This document shows, piece by piece, positions 39,101 through 51,065 of a stretch of 64,000 nt of DNA (positions are counted from its first letter, which is position 1; each line of letters starts with the position of its first letter). Source of the DNA: Glandiceps talaboti (taxonomy: Eukaryota > Hemichordata > Enteropneusta > Spengelidae); the NCBI RefSeq assembly GCF_964340395.1, contig NC_135555.1, positions 14,045,746-14,109,745 of the forward strand. The letters run 5' to 3'. Under the pieces are notes generated by a model, which had not been told where the DNA came from, ran no database searches, and saw nothing but the letters and a program-made list of their open reading frames with translations. The position numbers and the translations under genes are program-made.

Positions 39101-42100
39101 CATGACTTTCGTAGTGCACAAAACATTTTCCACCATTAAAGATAACTTTATTGATCGAGATCAAAAGGCCATCAGTGTATCTCTTTGTGGACTTATCTGC
39201 CGCAGTCTTTTGAAGTACAAGGGAAGGGTGGAGCATTATGGTGTCAAAAATAACCACTTTTCTATTCAGCAGATTTGTTGTTCACTGACTATGACTTGGT
39301 AAGGGTTTGTGTATACGCATCATTATTCTGTAAATGGGAGAATAAATTTTTGCATCCCTGGAGAGAACCAAGGGTTTTGCAGTGGATCGAGATCAAAAGG
39401 TTATCGTGGTTCCCTTTGGCGGTTTTTTTCTGTGGCAATCGTTAAAGTGTAATATTCATGCTAGTATTGTTTACTTTTTGATGATAAATAAAGTATCTGT
39501 ATCGTGTTCATTTTGTATGTGTGGTCAAAGGTTCCAGCAGAGTAGTATTTTTGTCGTATTCTACTTGAATGAAGTGACACTGATAGTATAAGTACTGGAC
39601 TAGTTGACGATAACAACAAACCTTTGCTCAGTTAAAGTGTCTGGTCTTTTTTTTTTTTGAAATCTTTCACATTGTGTTCATGGTAAATATACAGTTCAAT
39701 ACAATCACCTGATCATGTTTGTGGTTATCTTTTGTTTTGGGTCTTCAATGTCAATAATAGAAACAGATGAACCTAAGCATCACACAACTAGTTTATTCTC
39801 CTACATTTGTATGTCATGTCACCCCATCACCGTATGGGGCTGTCTACCCTAGCTTTATTACAACCAGTGACAGGCAATCATTTATAAGTAAAACTTGTTA
39901 CAAACAAATTAATTCTTGTAATAAAAAAAAACTTTGCTCAGTTATTTTTGAAATCTTTCACGTTGTGTGCATGATAAATATAGTTCAATACAATCACCTG
40001 ATCATGTTTGCGTTTATTCTTGTGTTTTGGGTCTTCAATGTCAATATCAATAAACAGATGGACCTAAGTACCACACAAATAGTTCATTCATTCTCCTATG
40101 TCACCCATTTACAAGCAGAACTTGTCATACACAAACAAATTCCTTCTTGTAATAACACTTGGCCGCAGCATGTTGGAAGCACAGAGACAAGTATTACATT
40201 TGAGTGATTTGATAAGTACAGTTTTATGGCCTCTTTACAAACTGTACATAATAGTTCACATTCACACACTACAACTGCTGACATCAGACCATGGACAAAC
40301 AGAACTGTTACAAACAGGAAAGTAAACAACTGAATTGGATTAATAAAACTCAGCACAGGATGTTGGAAGTACAGATACTGGTATTACATTTCATTATTTG
40401 ATAAGAACAGTTTTATGGCCACTTTACATAATAGGAAACAAATTTCCAGTTCTCCTGTCATTTTATGAAGAGGCCATATGTTGTTATCAAACCATGGTGT
40501 GTAATACAAGTCTATACTGTTCCCAACCTGCTGAGCCAAGTGTTATTAATCCATTTCATTTGTTTACTTTCCCTGTTTGTAACAGGTTCCAGGTGGTCCA
40601 CGGTCTGATGTCGGCAGTTGTATTTTCCAGTTCCCCTGACAGTTCATGTACTTGTAAAGATGCCATGAAACTGTTCTTACCAAACTGTTCATGTCTCTCT
40701 TCCAAGTGTTAATCAAATTAATTTAATTTCCCTGTTTGTAACAAGTTCTGTTTGTCCATGGTTTGATGTCAGCAGTTGTAGTTTGTATCAGGAAACTGAA
40801 GTATCTGAAGGAACTTGCCACATTGACAGGAGCCCTTGATAATATCCATATTCATAACCTGATTAATATTCATGCTAATCAGCATAATGTGATAATTTCT
40901 TCTCTTTTTGGGGGTCAGGTCGACACGATATCACTTCTCTGAGCAGACCTAAATATAACTTCTCCCCATACATTCTATATCGTGGGAAAACCAGTTTTTT
41001 TCAAGAGTACAATGGCAGTGTGCAAAGCCATTTTAGAATACATGTACATGTTATTCTGTTATCAAGGTTTTAAGAAAAACAATGAAAGTTGACTGTGAGT
41101 CTATGTGTCATGATGGGTCGACCAGTGGAGGTTGTATGATAGGTGATAAACATGTTTACCCAAAATACATACGCCCTTGTCACTTCTAGGACTGCTGACA
41201 ACATTTTCCATTTTTTTGTAGTTTATCTAAAAACCAGTTCCTGCTTATAAATCCCTTCACAGGAATTCCTTAATGATGATGTCATTATTGTCAAAACATT
41301 TTGTGTTGCCGATGATCCATATTTTACTGGAATAATTCTACAAAATAAGATTAAAACAGATAGCAAGATGATGATTTAAATTTTTTTGCTCAGGTTTGTC
41401 AACATTACATGTACATGTATAGTAACAGGTGGGGGAAATAATAATGATTAATGAGTTCTATAACGCACCTTTTCTCGTGAGAGCTCAAAGTGCTGTGAAT
41501 TATTACCCCTGGCATGGATCTATAGTGGCACAACAGTACTTCCTCAACTCCCTGGGGAGCATACAATCCACTGCAGCCTCTATAAGCGCATAGAATTAAA
41601 GCATTCACATTGCAACCTCTATCCTACCAGGTCCCCAATTATACATCTGGGTTGACAGAGGTCGCGTTAACACGTTATTGGTGCGTATTTGATGCCATAT
41701 TTGACACTTGGGACGCACTTTTTTTGGAAGTATGCGTCACAGGGGACGCGTCATAAACGGTGGACAAATGGGGCTTACTGTTGGCAAACGTACGGTTATC
41801 ATCTTTGCTTCAAAGTTGTAGAACTAGACATGGATTTAGTCAGTTCTAATTGTAACTACCGTCTAAATCTCAATGTGCAGTGTGACCTGTGAAATTTGAA
41901 TATGACCCATCACTTAGGCACAATCATGGTTCAAATCTTGCCCAAGGACTCCAGCCATTCAGAAGGAAATGGCAGCGACAGGAGGTTGAACTTGCACCTG
42001 CAGATTCCAAGCTGGCCATTCTAACCATTCACCCACCGTGACTCCAAAATCTGATAAAAATTCATCAATTTCCTTATTGTGTCTATCATAACTTTGCCTG

Positions 42101-45100
42101 GTAACCCGAGAGTTAAGTACTTGGGGAACTCTGGGTTGAAATTACTGATTTCCCATCAACAAGAACAAAGTTACAATGTATGTCTCACTTTCAAACACAC
42201 GGTCTGAAGTGAATTTGTAAAATCAGTAAACAGAATTTTTTCCGAATATAAAGATAAAATGTGATAAGCTGTACTGATTAGTTAGTATGTCTGACAGGTA
42301 TTTATTTGCAGAATTGTCTGATACATATTGATATTGATGGTATCATGTGATTATCTTTTATCATCAGAATCTTGATACATACATACATGTAGGTTTCATT
42401 TCTGAATGTACACAGCTGTGTGTGTGATATATTCGATGTAGCCATATAGCCACAAATGTTGGCCCAGTGTTCATCAATAGCACTGGTTTGATCCAGAATC
42501 TTTGCAATTTAGAGAAAATTGTATAATTATTGTCAAATTGGTACATCAAACACTACTTGTATCGTTAAGCTTATCTTGTGCAGAATGGTTAGATTTTGAT
42601 CCTGATAATCTAAACCTTGATGGAGAAACTGACATGCTTACCTAAATTGTTTGCGAGGTCATCGCTGGCAGTATCTAAATATGGTGAATGATATCTTAGA
42701 CAATGTCAAATGCCTGAAAAATGTTTAACTCATTTGCATATTGTGTTAAGTATTGATATAACTAACCATGTGCCAGATGGCACAAAGGTAATACACCACA
42801 CAAGCTATCTGAAACACAAAATGCAATCTTTGGCTCAAGTTTTGTCATAATTTATAATTTCAAATTGTTTTTTTCTATATTTGCAGGTACACATATGATG
42901 AATGTGAGGCAACAAGCCAATATTTACTGGAGAAAACAAAACAAAAACCAACCATTGGGATTATCTGTGGCTCAGGATTAGGTGGAATAGTTGACAAGTT
43001 AGAGGATACTTATAAGATAGCTTATGAGGATATCCCTAATTTTCCTGTCAGTACTGGTAAGACCAAAAAGACAAACGTGTAGATCATTCATATTATATTA
43101 AAACAGTCAATCCATTTCGTAAAGTGGCACAGTGTGTAACTATATGGGTTTTGACCGGACACACTATATACAAGTTTTTACTGTGGTGTCATGAAATAAA
43201 CTGAATTCAACATAAGGCCTAAGTTACCTGACCCCACCTAGTTTTTCACACCGACCCTAAACTTTTTTTTACATATTCAAGAAAAAAATAACAAAATTGC
43301 AAAAATTGTGAAGTCTCGCAAGAAATAGTGGATTCGGAAACTGACATCAACTTAAAAAGACAACATAAAACTGTTCTTCCAATCTGTAATGGCTGTACAT
43401 CTGATGGGAAGAAACCAATAACACAGACACCATATTGAAAACAACAGAAAACATAACTATCTGAACTAGACACACATATGAAAAAAAAAAAAAAATTTTT
43501 AAATCTACCTACTCCACCTCTTCTAAAATTGAACATAATCATAATTTTTTTTGTCAGGCCTAATCAGAAGTTGGTAAGAGCTTGCAATTTTATGATCCCA
43601 ATGTGAAGTATGTTTGCCAACAAAGAAAAAAAGGATTCATTTGCACATGGCATATTGGACGCCCACAGAATTGAAATCCATGGCTCTGTTATATAAGATG
43701 TACAATGTATAATACAATTGTATATGTAAAAAGTTATAAATATCCTGTTGCCCCAAGATTTCCTTTCTAATATACACAAAGATATAAATTGTTTCTTTTA
43801 TATGTGAAACTCTAACTTTAGAACAGTGGTATGTCGACTGCATAACATTGAATACATTGAATAGAAGTTAATTAGTAATTAGGTTACAGGTATTCAATTA
43901 TATTGTACATGTAACTGTCTATGCATATAACTGTTAAGACAAAAGTAGAAAGTGTGTGTTTGTGTATGGGACAGCTTTCAGCCTGGTATAAAAAAGAATT
44001 TTGTCTCCTTGGGCATTACACCAGCTGTTTAGATATGTCATTAACAAACATCCAAATAATATAGTCAAATACAGAAAGTTCAAAAACGATGGAAATAAAA
44101 GCTCTCAGATGTCTAAGGATCTGTCATTTACCATTTACAAATTTGACATACTACTATAGGTGCATAGTAATGAGTATAGAAAATACTGTAGGCTTGTAGT
44201 TGATTTATACAATTATGTCAATTTACAAGCCCAGAGTAGGTTCCATCTGATTAAAATGTGATGTGGTGAAAGCGGCTAAATGCTTTATTTACCTCTGTTT
44301 CCATCGTTTTGTGACGTTTGTTTTTGTTCTGCGTGATCATGTGTGAAGGCGGCGATCACCCTGAACAAAAATAAACATTACAAAGCGATGGAAATAGAGG
44401 TAAATAAAGCATTTAGCCGCTTTCACCACATCAGATTTTAATCAGATTGAGAATAGGTTTATACTGTCAGCACCTATAGCCTAGGTTAATATACCGTCAG
44501 AATACAAAAATGTCTTGAATTTCTACCTCGTAGTGCACCCAAATGGGGCTTCTTCTTTTTTTAGGAAAGTGTAGTTAACTAGTTTGAAATTGGACGAAAT
44601 ATGTGTACATTCATGTTTTTTTCTGTCCTAATTACAGTTCCTGGTCATGCCAGTCGTCTGGTCTTTGGTAAACTAAATGGTAAGACAGTGGTGTGTATGC
44701 AAGGACGAACGCATATGTATGAAGGTGTTTCACTATGGAAGGTAAGTAACACTCTACAACCACTGCTAAAATGTTTCAAACTTGTGATGTGTTGTAAATT
44801 TGTAGATCGTATTATATTATTTATAAACACTGACAGAAATCAAGAAATCAAGAAATCAGATAAACTGGCAGAGTTTCGCTTATAGACTTTGCACCATAAT
44901 TTCTTGCGACTTGGAGATTTTAACTTTGTCAAAAACACGACAGTTTCACTTTTTAGTCTTTATAAAGAGTTGTCCTGCATTTGAATATCTTTTTTCATGA
45001 AAAAAGTTTTTACAAACCTTATAGTCCTCAGCAAGATTGATACCTTTTTGTAGCTTTTATCATGTAATGTATAGAATTATGATTGCCATAGTTTTCCAAA

Positions 45101-48100
45101 AAATGTCTAACAATTGCAGATTTTGTTATCACTATGATTGCTTGATGATGTGTTGAATCAGTAGTGCTTTAGTAAAGGGCTGTATTTGTAGCTAAAATGT
45201 AAATGTGTTCCCAAGCCATTTTACCAGGGTTCCCCACCAAAACTACAGTGCTCAAAAATTAGCAGTAATGTAGAGCATATTGACTTCTAAGCATTTGATT
45301 TTAAACAAAACTGCCAAATTTATAAGGTGATTGTCTGTAAGACAAGTGGAAATCAATAGAAAAAAAAACTGTACTTGAAACAGTTCACTTGGTATAATCT
45401 ACTATACCAAGCACAGAAGTGAAATTCAAACCCTAAACTGTAGTACAACTTAGGTATTGAAACCTGTATGCCCTTTAACTCATTTTGTCAACTCTTACTG
45501 TGGCTACCACACCTTATCAAAAGCACTGGTTATATGTGAGCAAACAGCTCATCAGGCAATGAAATGACACCAGTTTTGCTATGCAATGAAATTGGACAAT
45601 AGTTAACTGCCATCTGTTCCACAGCTGTGTAGTTGTAACTATAGCAAGCGCTGACATTTTGCATAATTAGGCATTGTCAACACATACCTGAATTCAGTGC
45701 TGTTAGTGTTTTGGGTTGCTCAGAAATGTCTTTTTTTTCTAGTTAGATAAGGATTTAAAGCCCTGTTGATCATTACCAATATTAATCTAGGTGTACTTTG
45801 AGTGCAATGACATTGCATTTCTATAAATAAAATTTTTTTTTTTCAGTTTTCTTTATCTTCACAAGTATTTTTTAAAACAGTCTGTAGAACAACTTTGAAG
45901 AAGGGTACTTGTATAATAATTTGCATTTGTTTTAATTAGGATAGTATTTTGCATATTGTGTGCTTGTTTGTTGGTCAAAGTTCTTACAGAAAGGGACATA
46001 GGTGTAAACATACCATTCCTGCCCAAGCCCACCACCCACAAATACATGTTTGTCTTCAAAGGTATATTTTATTGCGGTTTAGAAATTAAAGTCCCACATG
46101 AGCTATACAACGTACATTGAAGTACCGATGGATACTAATTAGATGTTAATTCTCCAATATTTGTCTTCGTTCAGCTAAGGAAAATGTGAGTGGCCTGGTT
46201 TTGTCAATACAAGTCACTAGACGAGTAGTGACAACACCTTTAGGTCATGAGTATTTTCCAGCTGAATGAAGAAAATTATTGGAGAATAACATAATTATAC
46301 CAGCACCAGTAATTTCAAACACAGCAGAACCAGTGACAAAGACACTCGTTGTCATAACATAGAATAACCAGAGTATAAATTCCATATTTTATTTTTTAAC
46401 TTGGCTTTTGCAAGGTATAATAAACAGCATGTATTCAATGGTGTATAGTAATGAAACATGCAGTCATTGATCAGGTGTGGGCGTCTCCATACATATTTAA
46501 GTTACATTGGCAGCAATGAATATAAATATTTTACCTCATACATTTTACAATGTTGTTTTTGTTTCTTTTCTTTTTATGGGTTATGTACAATGACCAAATC
46601 ACAAGTGTCAGATCATGTTATCTTCACCCCTTGAAGCCATACTGTCCTGTTCTGCATCTAGGCTATTGTCTCCCTCAATGGTTGCCCCTGACATCATATA
46701 CATGCTTTTAAATGTTATTTGCAGATAACCATACCAGTACGTGTGATGAGTTTACTAGGTGTGCACACATTGTTAGTAACCAACGCGGCAGGCGGTATCA
46801 ATCCTAAGTACAACGTTGGTGACTTTATGGTTATTAAGGACCATATCAACATGCCGGGGTTGGCCGGCAATAATCCACTGGTTGGGCCCAATGATGACAG
46901 GTCAGTGTTACAGCCAGTGAAATCAACATGTTGCCATATGATGTAGGTCTTGTTGTATAAAAGTCACACGCAGTTAAAGAATAGATAGGACATGATTCCA
47001 TAAACCTAGATATTGTCGGCACTAGAAAATCTTCGCAATGTTACAGTCTTCATCTAGTTCCCAAAGAACCAATATTTACACATTTCTAAGTGTGGTGCAC
47101 TGATGTGTTAGGGCACCCCACCACGGTGTAATAATCTCTTCTAAAACGTGATCATTATATAATCCTTTTTCTCCCTAGGGGGTATTTGTTTGTACACAAC
47201 AAAGTACAAGCTGGGAGAAAGAGGATTTAACCTGTAGCATATTTTATGCACCAGCTACATATTTTGCCATAATTTATTCTATTTACTATTATGCTTACAT
47301 AGCACTCTAATTGATATTTATTACAGCAAAGTCAAAAATCACGCACAGATGATGAAATAGTGTTTGTTTTATTGATTAACATATCTGTCCAATTTTACTT
47401 GTCATTAGTAGGCAACAGCATGGCTATTTTCCTTTTAATGTCTGTATTTATATATTTCTAGGAAAAAATTGAATATTACATTACCTTACATCATAATTTA
47501 CTAATTTACATACAAAAACAGCAGCACCAAGGATTGAACTTGCAACCTGCAGATTCCAAGCCAGCCAGCCGGCCACTCGGAGTCTGAAAGTTGCAGAATA
47601 TTTCTATATTACAACTTATGGTAAGAGTGTCTGAAACACCATCAGAATTCTACAATCACACCAAGTTCTGTAGTTGTAGAGAGTCAGTGTCAACTTTAAA
47701 CTCAAGTGACTGTTTCTTCATTTACAGGTTTGGTCCCAGATTCCCATCAATGACTGGTGCCTATGACAAAGACTTGCGGGCACTCGTGTTCAAAATTGCA
47801 AAGGAATTGGAGATGGAGAACCTTATGCAGGAAGGCATATATAGTATGGTTGGTGGTCCCTCGTTTGAATCCATTGCTGAGTTACGGTACCTACAAACCA
47901 TTGGTGCTGATTCTGTCGGTAAGTCTCGAGCAACGATTTATGGTTTTACTGTCATTTCTGATTCGCGTGTGTGAAAAGTTTTGGTAGGTATTACTTTCTC
48001 CAAAAATATCGTATCAAAATAGTAGGAATTTTGCAATACAACCTGTAACACCCAAGTGAAGTGATTTCACTGTGTGACATACTTTCTTTATATCGTCTGA

Positions 48101-48989
48101 TACATGTACTAGTTTTTGGTACGAATCATAACACCCAAGTACAGGGATTCCACTGTATGCCACACTCATTCATAGTTTTCATATCAGGTATTTAATACAA
48201 CCCATAACCCCCAAGGAAAGTGATTCCACTGTGACACTTTGAATCATGTTACTTGGGTATTATGGGTTGTAGACTATGTTGTTAGCATGCTAACACAATA
48301 AGTCCATATATCAAAATTCTTGTGTGCTGCCATCTTGTATTCAATTTGATAAATGTTCAAAGAACTTTCTACCTAGAAGTCATAACTGACCAAATTACCT
48401 ATTTATTATACAAAAAGTGATACATTGTCAGATTTTTTATCGAAAATTTGACAAAAAATATATAAATTTAGTATAACTCTGTACCTAGAAGTCATAGCTA
48501 ACCAAATTGTCAACCCGTACCCATTTATTATACAAAAAGTGATGGATTTTCAAATGTTGTATCAAAACATTGTCAAAAAATAAATAAATTTAGTATAACT
48601 CTGTACGTAGAAGTCATAGCTAACCAAATTGTTGACCCGTACTTGTCTGTCATACAAAAAATGATATATTGTTAGGCATTTTATAACAAAAGTGTCGGTT
48701 TTTTGCCACTAGTCAAATTCCATACTTCTCAAAGTTTTCTGTCTGACTTGTTCTTGCAGGCATGAGTACGTGTCCGGAAGTGGTTGTTGCAAGGCATAGT
48801 GGGATGAAAGTCTTAGGCATGTCCCTCGTGACCAACAAATGTATTCTTGATTATGAAGACACCGCACAACCTAATCATGAAGAGGTCTTGGAGACAGGAC
48901 GACTGAGAGCAGCCGACATGCAAAATTTAGTGTCTGCTTTTGTCAAACGTCTTCCAGAACCTACTGTAAATAACAATAAGATAGTTTAG
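36125..48989 (+). CDS. PNP: Purine nucleoside phosphorylase (6 exons, 295 aa)
   Basis: Cytosolic purine salvage enzyme. It cleaves (deoxy)inosine and (deoxy)guanosine with phosphate to base plus (deoxy)ribose-1-phosphate, usually as a trimer. Exons: 36125-36141, 42887-43056, 44638-44741, 46725-46900, 47728-47918 and 48760-48989, all GT-AG and in phase. The first exon encodes only MAEVEG(part) before a 6.7-kb intron. Active-site motifs are intact (human numbering): GSGLGG (phosphate Ser33), QGRTHMYEG (Arg84, His86, Tyr88), TNAAGG (Ala116), GPSFES (Phe200, Glu201), GMSTCPEV (Met219, Ser220), VTNK (Thr242-Asn243-Lys244) and NHEEVL (His257). It should be catalytically competent. Introns carry SINE, MITE and tandem-repeat insertions. 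A diverged paralogue lies tail-to-tail downstream. Confidence 0.97.
36596..36642. mobile_element. 33-bp hairpin insertion between AGTAGAC repeats
   Basis: The insert at 36603-36635 starts CATGGATGTATTA and ends with its exact complement, around a 7-base loop. AGTAGAC precedes it (36596-36602) and follows it (36636-36642), like a 7-bp target duplication. It resembles the 35.27 kb hairpin in its CATGGA...TCCATG ends. Confidence 0.72.
37363..37722. mobile_element. Dispersed ~350-bp element E, copy 1
   Basis: Order of landmarks: TTAGGCCAAATAAA, CCGACCCCACCTA, TTTTTCACACCGACC, CAAGAAATAGTGG, TCTGTAATGGCTGTACATCT, CTACCTACCCCACCC, AATTGAATGTAATC. Same order at 43.2 kb, inverted at 61.4-61.8 kb. 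Short TTAGGCC-like ends face inward in opposite orientation, suggesting a non-autonomous DNA transposon. In PNP intron 1. Confidence 0.85.
37742..37862. repeat. Repeat D fragment
   Basis: Only the right third of repeat D: ATCATTGAAG, GGTCAGAAGTGCGAAAAT, CAGCAATCACATTGGCACCA, then about 14 C. Confidence 0.65.
39656..40445. repeat. Diverged segmental tandem duplications
   Basis: A block at about 39656-39830 (AATCTTTCACATTGTGTTCA, CAATCACCTGATCATGTTTG, GGGTCTTCAATGTCAATA) recurs at about 39948-40105. A second block at about 40168-40250 (GCATGTTGGAAGCACAGA, ACAGTTTTATGGCC) recurs at about 40356-40437. Upstream, GATCGAGATCAAAAGG occurs at both 39153 and 39385. This part of PNP intron 1 grew by repeated local duplication. 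Confidence 0.75.
41437..42048 (-). mobile_element. tRNA-derived SINE, type F, copy 2, interrupted
   Basis: 41437-41658 and about 41914-42048 together match the 30.1 kb SINE. Shared marks are CCTGGGGAG, CACTGCAGCCTCTATAAGCG, CAACCTCTATCCTACCAGGT, GGTTCAAATCTTGCCCAAGG and the tRNA-like head. About 255 bp of unrelated sequence (roughly 41659-41913) interrupts it after GTTGACAGAGG. In PNP intron 1, antisense to the gene. Confidence 0.82.
43214..43563. mobile_element. Dispersed element E, copy 2
   Basis: Same landmark order as copy 1, same orientation. Its ends read AAGGCCTAAGTTACC and TTTGTCAGGCCTAAT, so AGGCCT closes both ends. In PNP intron 2. Confidence 0.85.
44243..44449. mobile_element. Foldback MITE family A, long copy (207 bp)
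   Basis: The arms begin ATCTGATTAAAATGTGATG and end with the complement ATCAGATTTTAATCAGATTG. Pairing extends inward through GTGGTGAAAGCGGCTAAATG and TTTATTTACCTCT. AGAGTAGGTT lies just left (44233-44242) and AGAATAGGTT just right (44450-44459), a near-perfect 10-bp duplication. Non-coding. In PNP intron 2, ending about 190 bp before exon 3. Confidence 0.9.
46145..46290. mobile_element. MITE family B, copy 3 (146 bp)
   Basis: Left end GTTAATTCTCCAATATTTG, TTCGTTCAGC, AGGAAAATG. The right end inverted reads GTTATTCTCCAATAATTTTC, TTCATTCAGC, TGGAAAATAC. Arms pair over about 50 bp. In PNP intron 3. Confidence 0.88.
47520..47590 (-). repeat. SINE F tRNA-head fragment
   Basis: CAAGGATTGAACTTGCAACC then TGCAGATTCCAAGCCAGC matches the tRNA-related head of SINE F (B-box and spacer region), with a GCCAGCCAGCCGGCC expansion. 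Only about 70 bp survive. Confidence 0.65.
48043..48262. repeat. Degenerate ~80-bp tandem repeat, about three units
   Basis: The motif AACACCCAAGT...GTGATTTCACTGTG recurs near 48047, 48130 and 48205, with a final inverted ACTTGGGTATTATGGGTTG near 48250. In PNP intron 5. Confidence 0.75.
48365..48690. repeat. ~121-bp tandem repeat, about 2.5 units
   Basis: TGTACCTAGAAGTCATAGCT near 48480 recurs as TGTACGTAGAAGTCATAGCT near 48601, with an earlier copy near 48370. Each is followed by ACCAAATT, TATACAAAAAGTGAT and TTTAGTATAACTC. In PNP intron 5, ending about 70 bp before the last exon. Confidence 0.88.
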
Positions 48990-49024
48990 GAGATGGTATT
49001 TTTATGTGTTTATTTATTGAGGAA

Positions 49025-49030
49025 ATTAAA
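49025..49030 (+). terminator. Possible PNP polyadenylation signal ATTAAA
   Basis: ATTAAA lies 36 bp after the PNP stop and is followed by the GT-rich TGTATGTTTGTTTGTGAT. A canonical AATAAA is only seen far downstream (51630-51635), which would imply a 2.6-kb 3' UTR. Confidence 0.45.
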
Positions 49031-50084
49031 TGTATGTTTGTTTGTGATGCCTAATTTATATAAATCACCTCGTGTTGTTTGTAGTGGTTGACATTTAGTA
49101 GAGACTCAAAGGTCAGCTCTATAATTTTACAAAGGTGAAAAGGTCAGATGGTATAATGGATATAGCTATGTTATTTTTAATTAAATTTATGGTGAAAGTT
49201 TTATATTTTCTGAAGCGGTTGTATGGCAGCTAAGTTTTAAAATTAATAGGCTGATAATATGCACATATACAAACTGGATATTTGTTGGTAAATGTCAACC
49301 TTTGTTGTGCAAGATAGAATTCACCTCAAGGGGAAGAATTCACTGAAAACCAAATTTCACTCCAAACTCTGGTCCTCTTGAAACAATTCCAAAAATTAGG
49401 GTCCACCATCTTGTTTTCAAGGAAATTATTAACAATCTTTTATTTGCCCGTTGAGTTAACACAGTATTCGGCGGCCATATTGGATATTAAAATGGCTTAT
49501 TTTTGGTAACATATTGACTTCTTTTTCAAAAATGTGTATGGTGACCCCCAATTTTTTTTCTTGATTTTTAATTGTAACTAGGTTGGAGGGTTTTTTTGAA
49601 CAATGTAACAACAAAAGTTGAAACACTTATGATGATTTTGAGGCATATTTCACATGAAGAGCTAGGGAATGGTTTCATGTGTCGTCATCATACTCATAGA
49701 ATTTTTCATAAATTTTGTTCTTACTGTTTGCGTAGTTTTAGTTTCATTCAGTTTTTTTTACCCAAGTTTATCTGCTTTAGATAGATGTTTATATTCAAAA
49801 TATGCAGTATATTGACAAATTTTGAGTTTTTGCATGATTTGTAGACAATAACATACCTCATTAATTTGTGCAAAGAAATTATGTATTATTGTAAAGAGAG
49901 CATTATCTCGTCATTGAACACTAGAGGGCAGCCTGACAATGTTCACATGAGTACACTTTATTACCATACAAAAGTGTATGACCATGTAGTGCAACATAGC
50001 AGTGTATATACGTGCAATGTCATGTACATTTATGTTAACATGGAGGCAGCAGCACACTTTACAATTTTAGCATATCATATAAAC

Positions 50085-50420
50085 TTGCAGCTGTGTATAA
50101 GATTTACAGCAAGGTGTATAATTTGTAATGTAAGCTATAGATTTGCAGCACAGTGTATAATGTTGCAGTGCAATGGCTGTACTTACAACAGTATAAAGGT
50201 GCAAACTGATTGTAATTTGGAAACTTGCAGCACAGTGTTTATACTTGCAGCACAGCCTATAATGTTTGAAGACCATGGCTGTACTTATCTCCACAGTACA
50301 GTATAAAATTGCAATGCTGTTTATAAACCAGGAGCACAGTGATATGTATAAAAATTTCAGTGCAGTAACTGTACTTACAACACCTCATGTCAAATTGTAA
50401 TGCATTGTATAATTTCAGAG
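50085..50420. repeat. Degenerate array with CAGCACAGTGTATAA motif
   Basis: Variants of TTGCAGCACAGTGTATAAT recur every 30-45 bp, mixed with GGCTGTACTTACAACAGTAT. No exact period survives. Confidence 0.65.
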
Positions 50421-50779
50421 ACTATTCCATAATGATTATCATTCTGATGAACTCAAAATCAAATTCAGGGAGAATTATTCTATGAACTCCGAGAGTTTGT
50501 AGTGCGGGTGAACTTCTAAGAAAAACCAACAACTGACGAAATGCAAAAAAAGTTAGATTCTCAACAACAACAAAAATATTTTATTCCAAAGTATGACTAT
50601 TCACTTAAAGTTGATGGAAATATTTGTTGTTCCACAACAGTGACTGTCATGTCAAAGGTCAATGACTTTTTTTTGCTATCTGAAATTTGTAAGAACTTCT
50701 CCAATTGTAAATAACAACTGAGATTATAGTGATGAAACGTTATCAGGGAAATAATCAGGAATATTTATTTTAAGTCATA

Positions 50780-51065
50780 AAATATTGCACTGTAAATGCA
50801 AAATATGATTTCTGTAACTGTTGAATAATGCACTGTAAATGCGTTTCCAATTTGTTACTGCAACTGTAGAATAAGGTACTATAAATTCATCTAATTGTTT
50901 CTGTAACTCAAATAATGCACTGTGAATGCAAAAAAAAAATGGTTTCTGTAACTTGAATAATGCACTGTAAATGCATTTTAAATTTGTTACTGTAACCAGA
51001 ATAATGTGCTGTAAATGCATTCAAAATGGTTTTTGTAACTCAAATAATACACTGTTAAAATGCAT
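50780..51065. repeat. ~45-bp degenerate tandem repeat
   Basis: AATAATGCACTGTAAATGCA followed by TTTGTTACTGTAACT-like sequence recurs about six times, with point changes and small indels. Confidence 0.85.
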
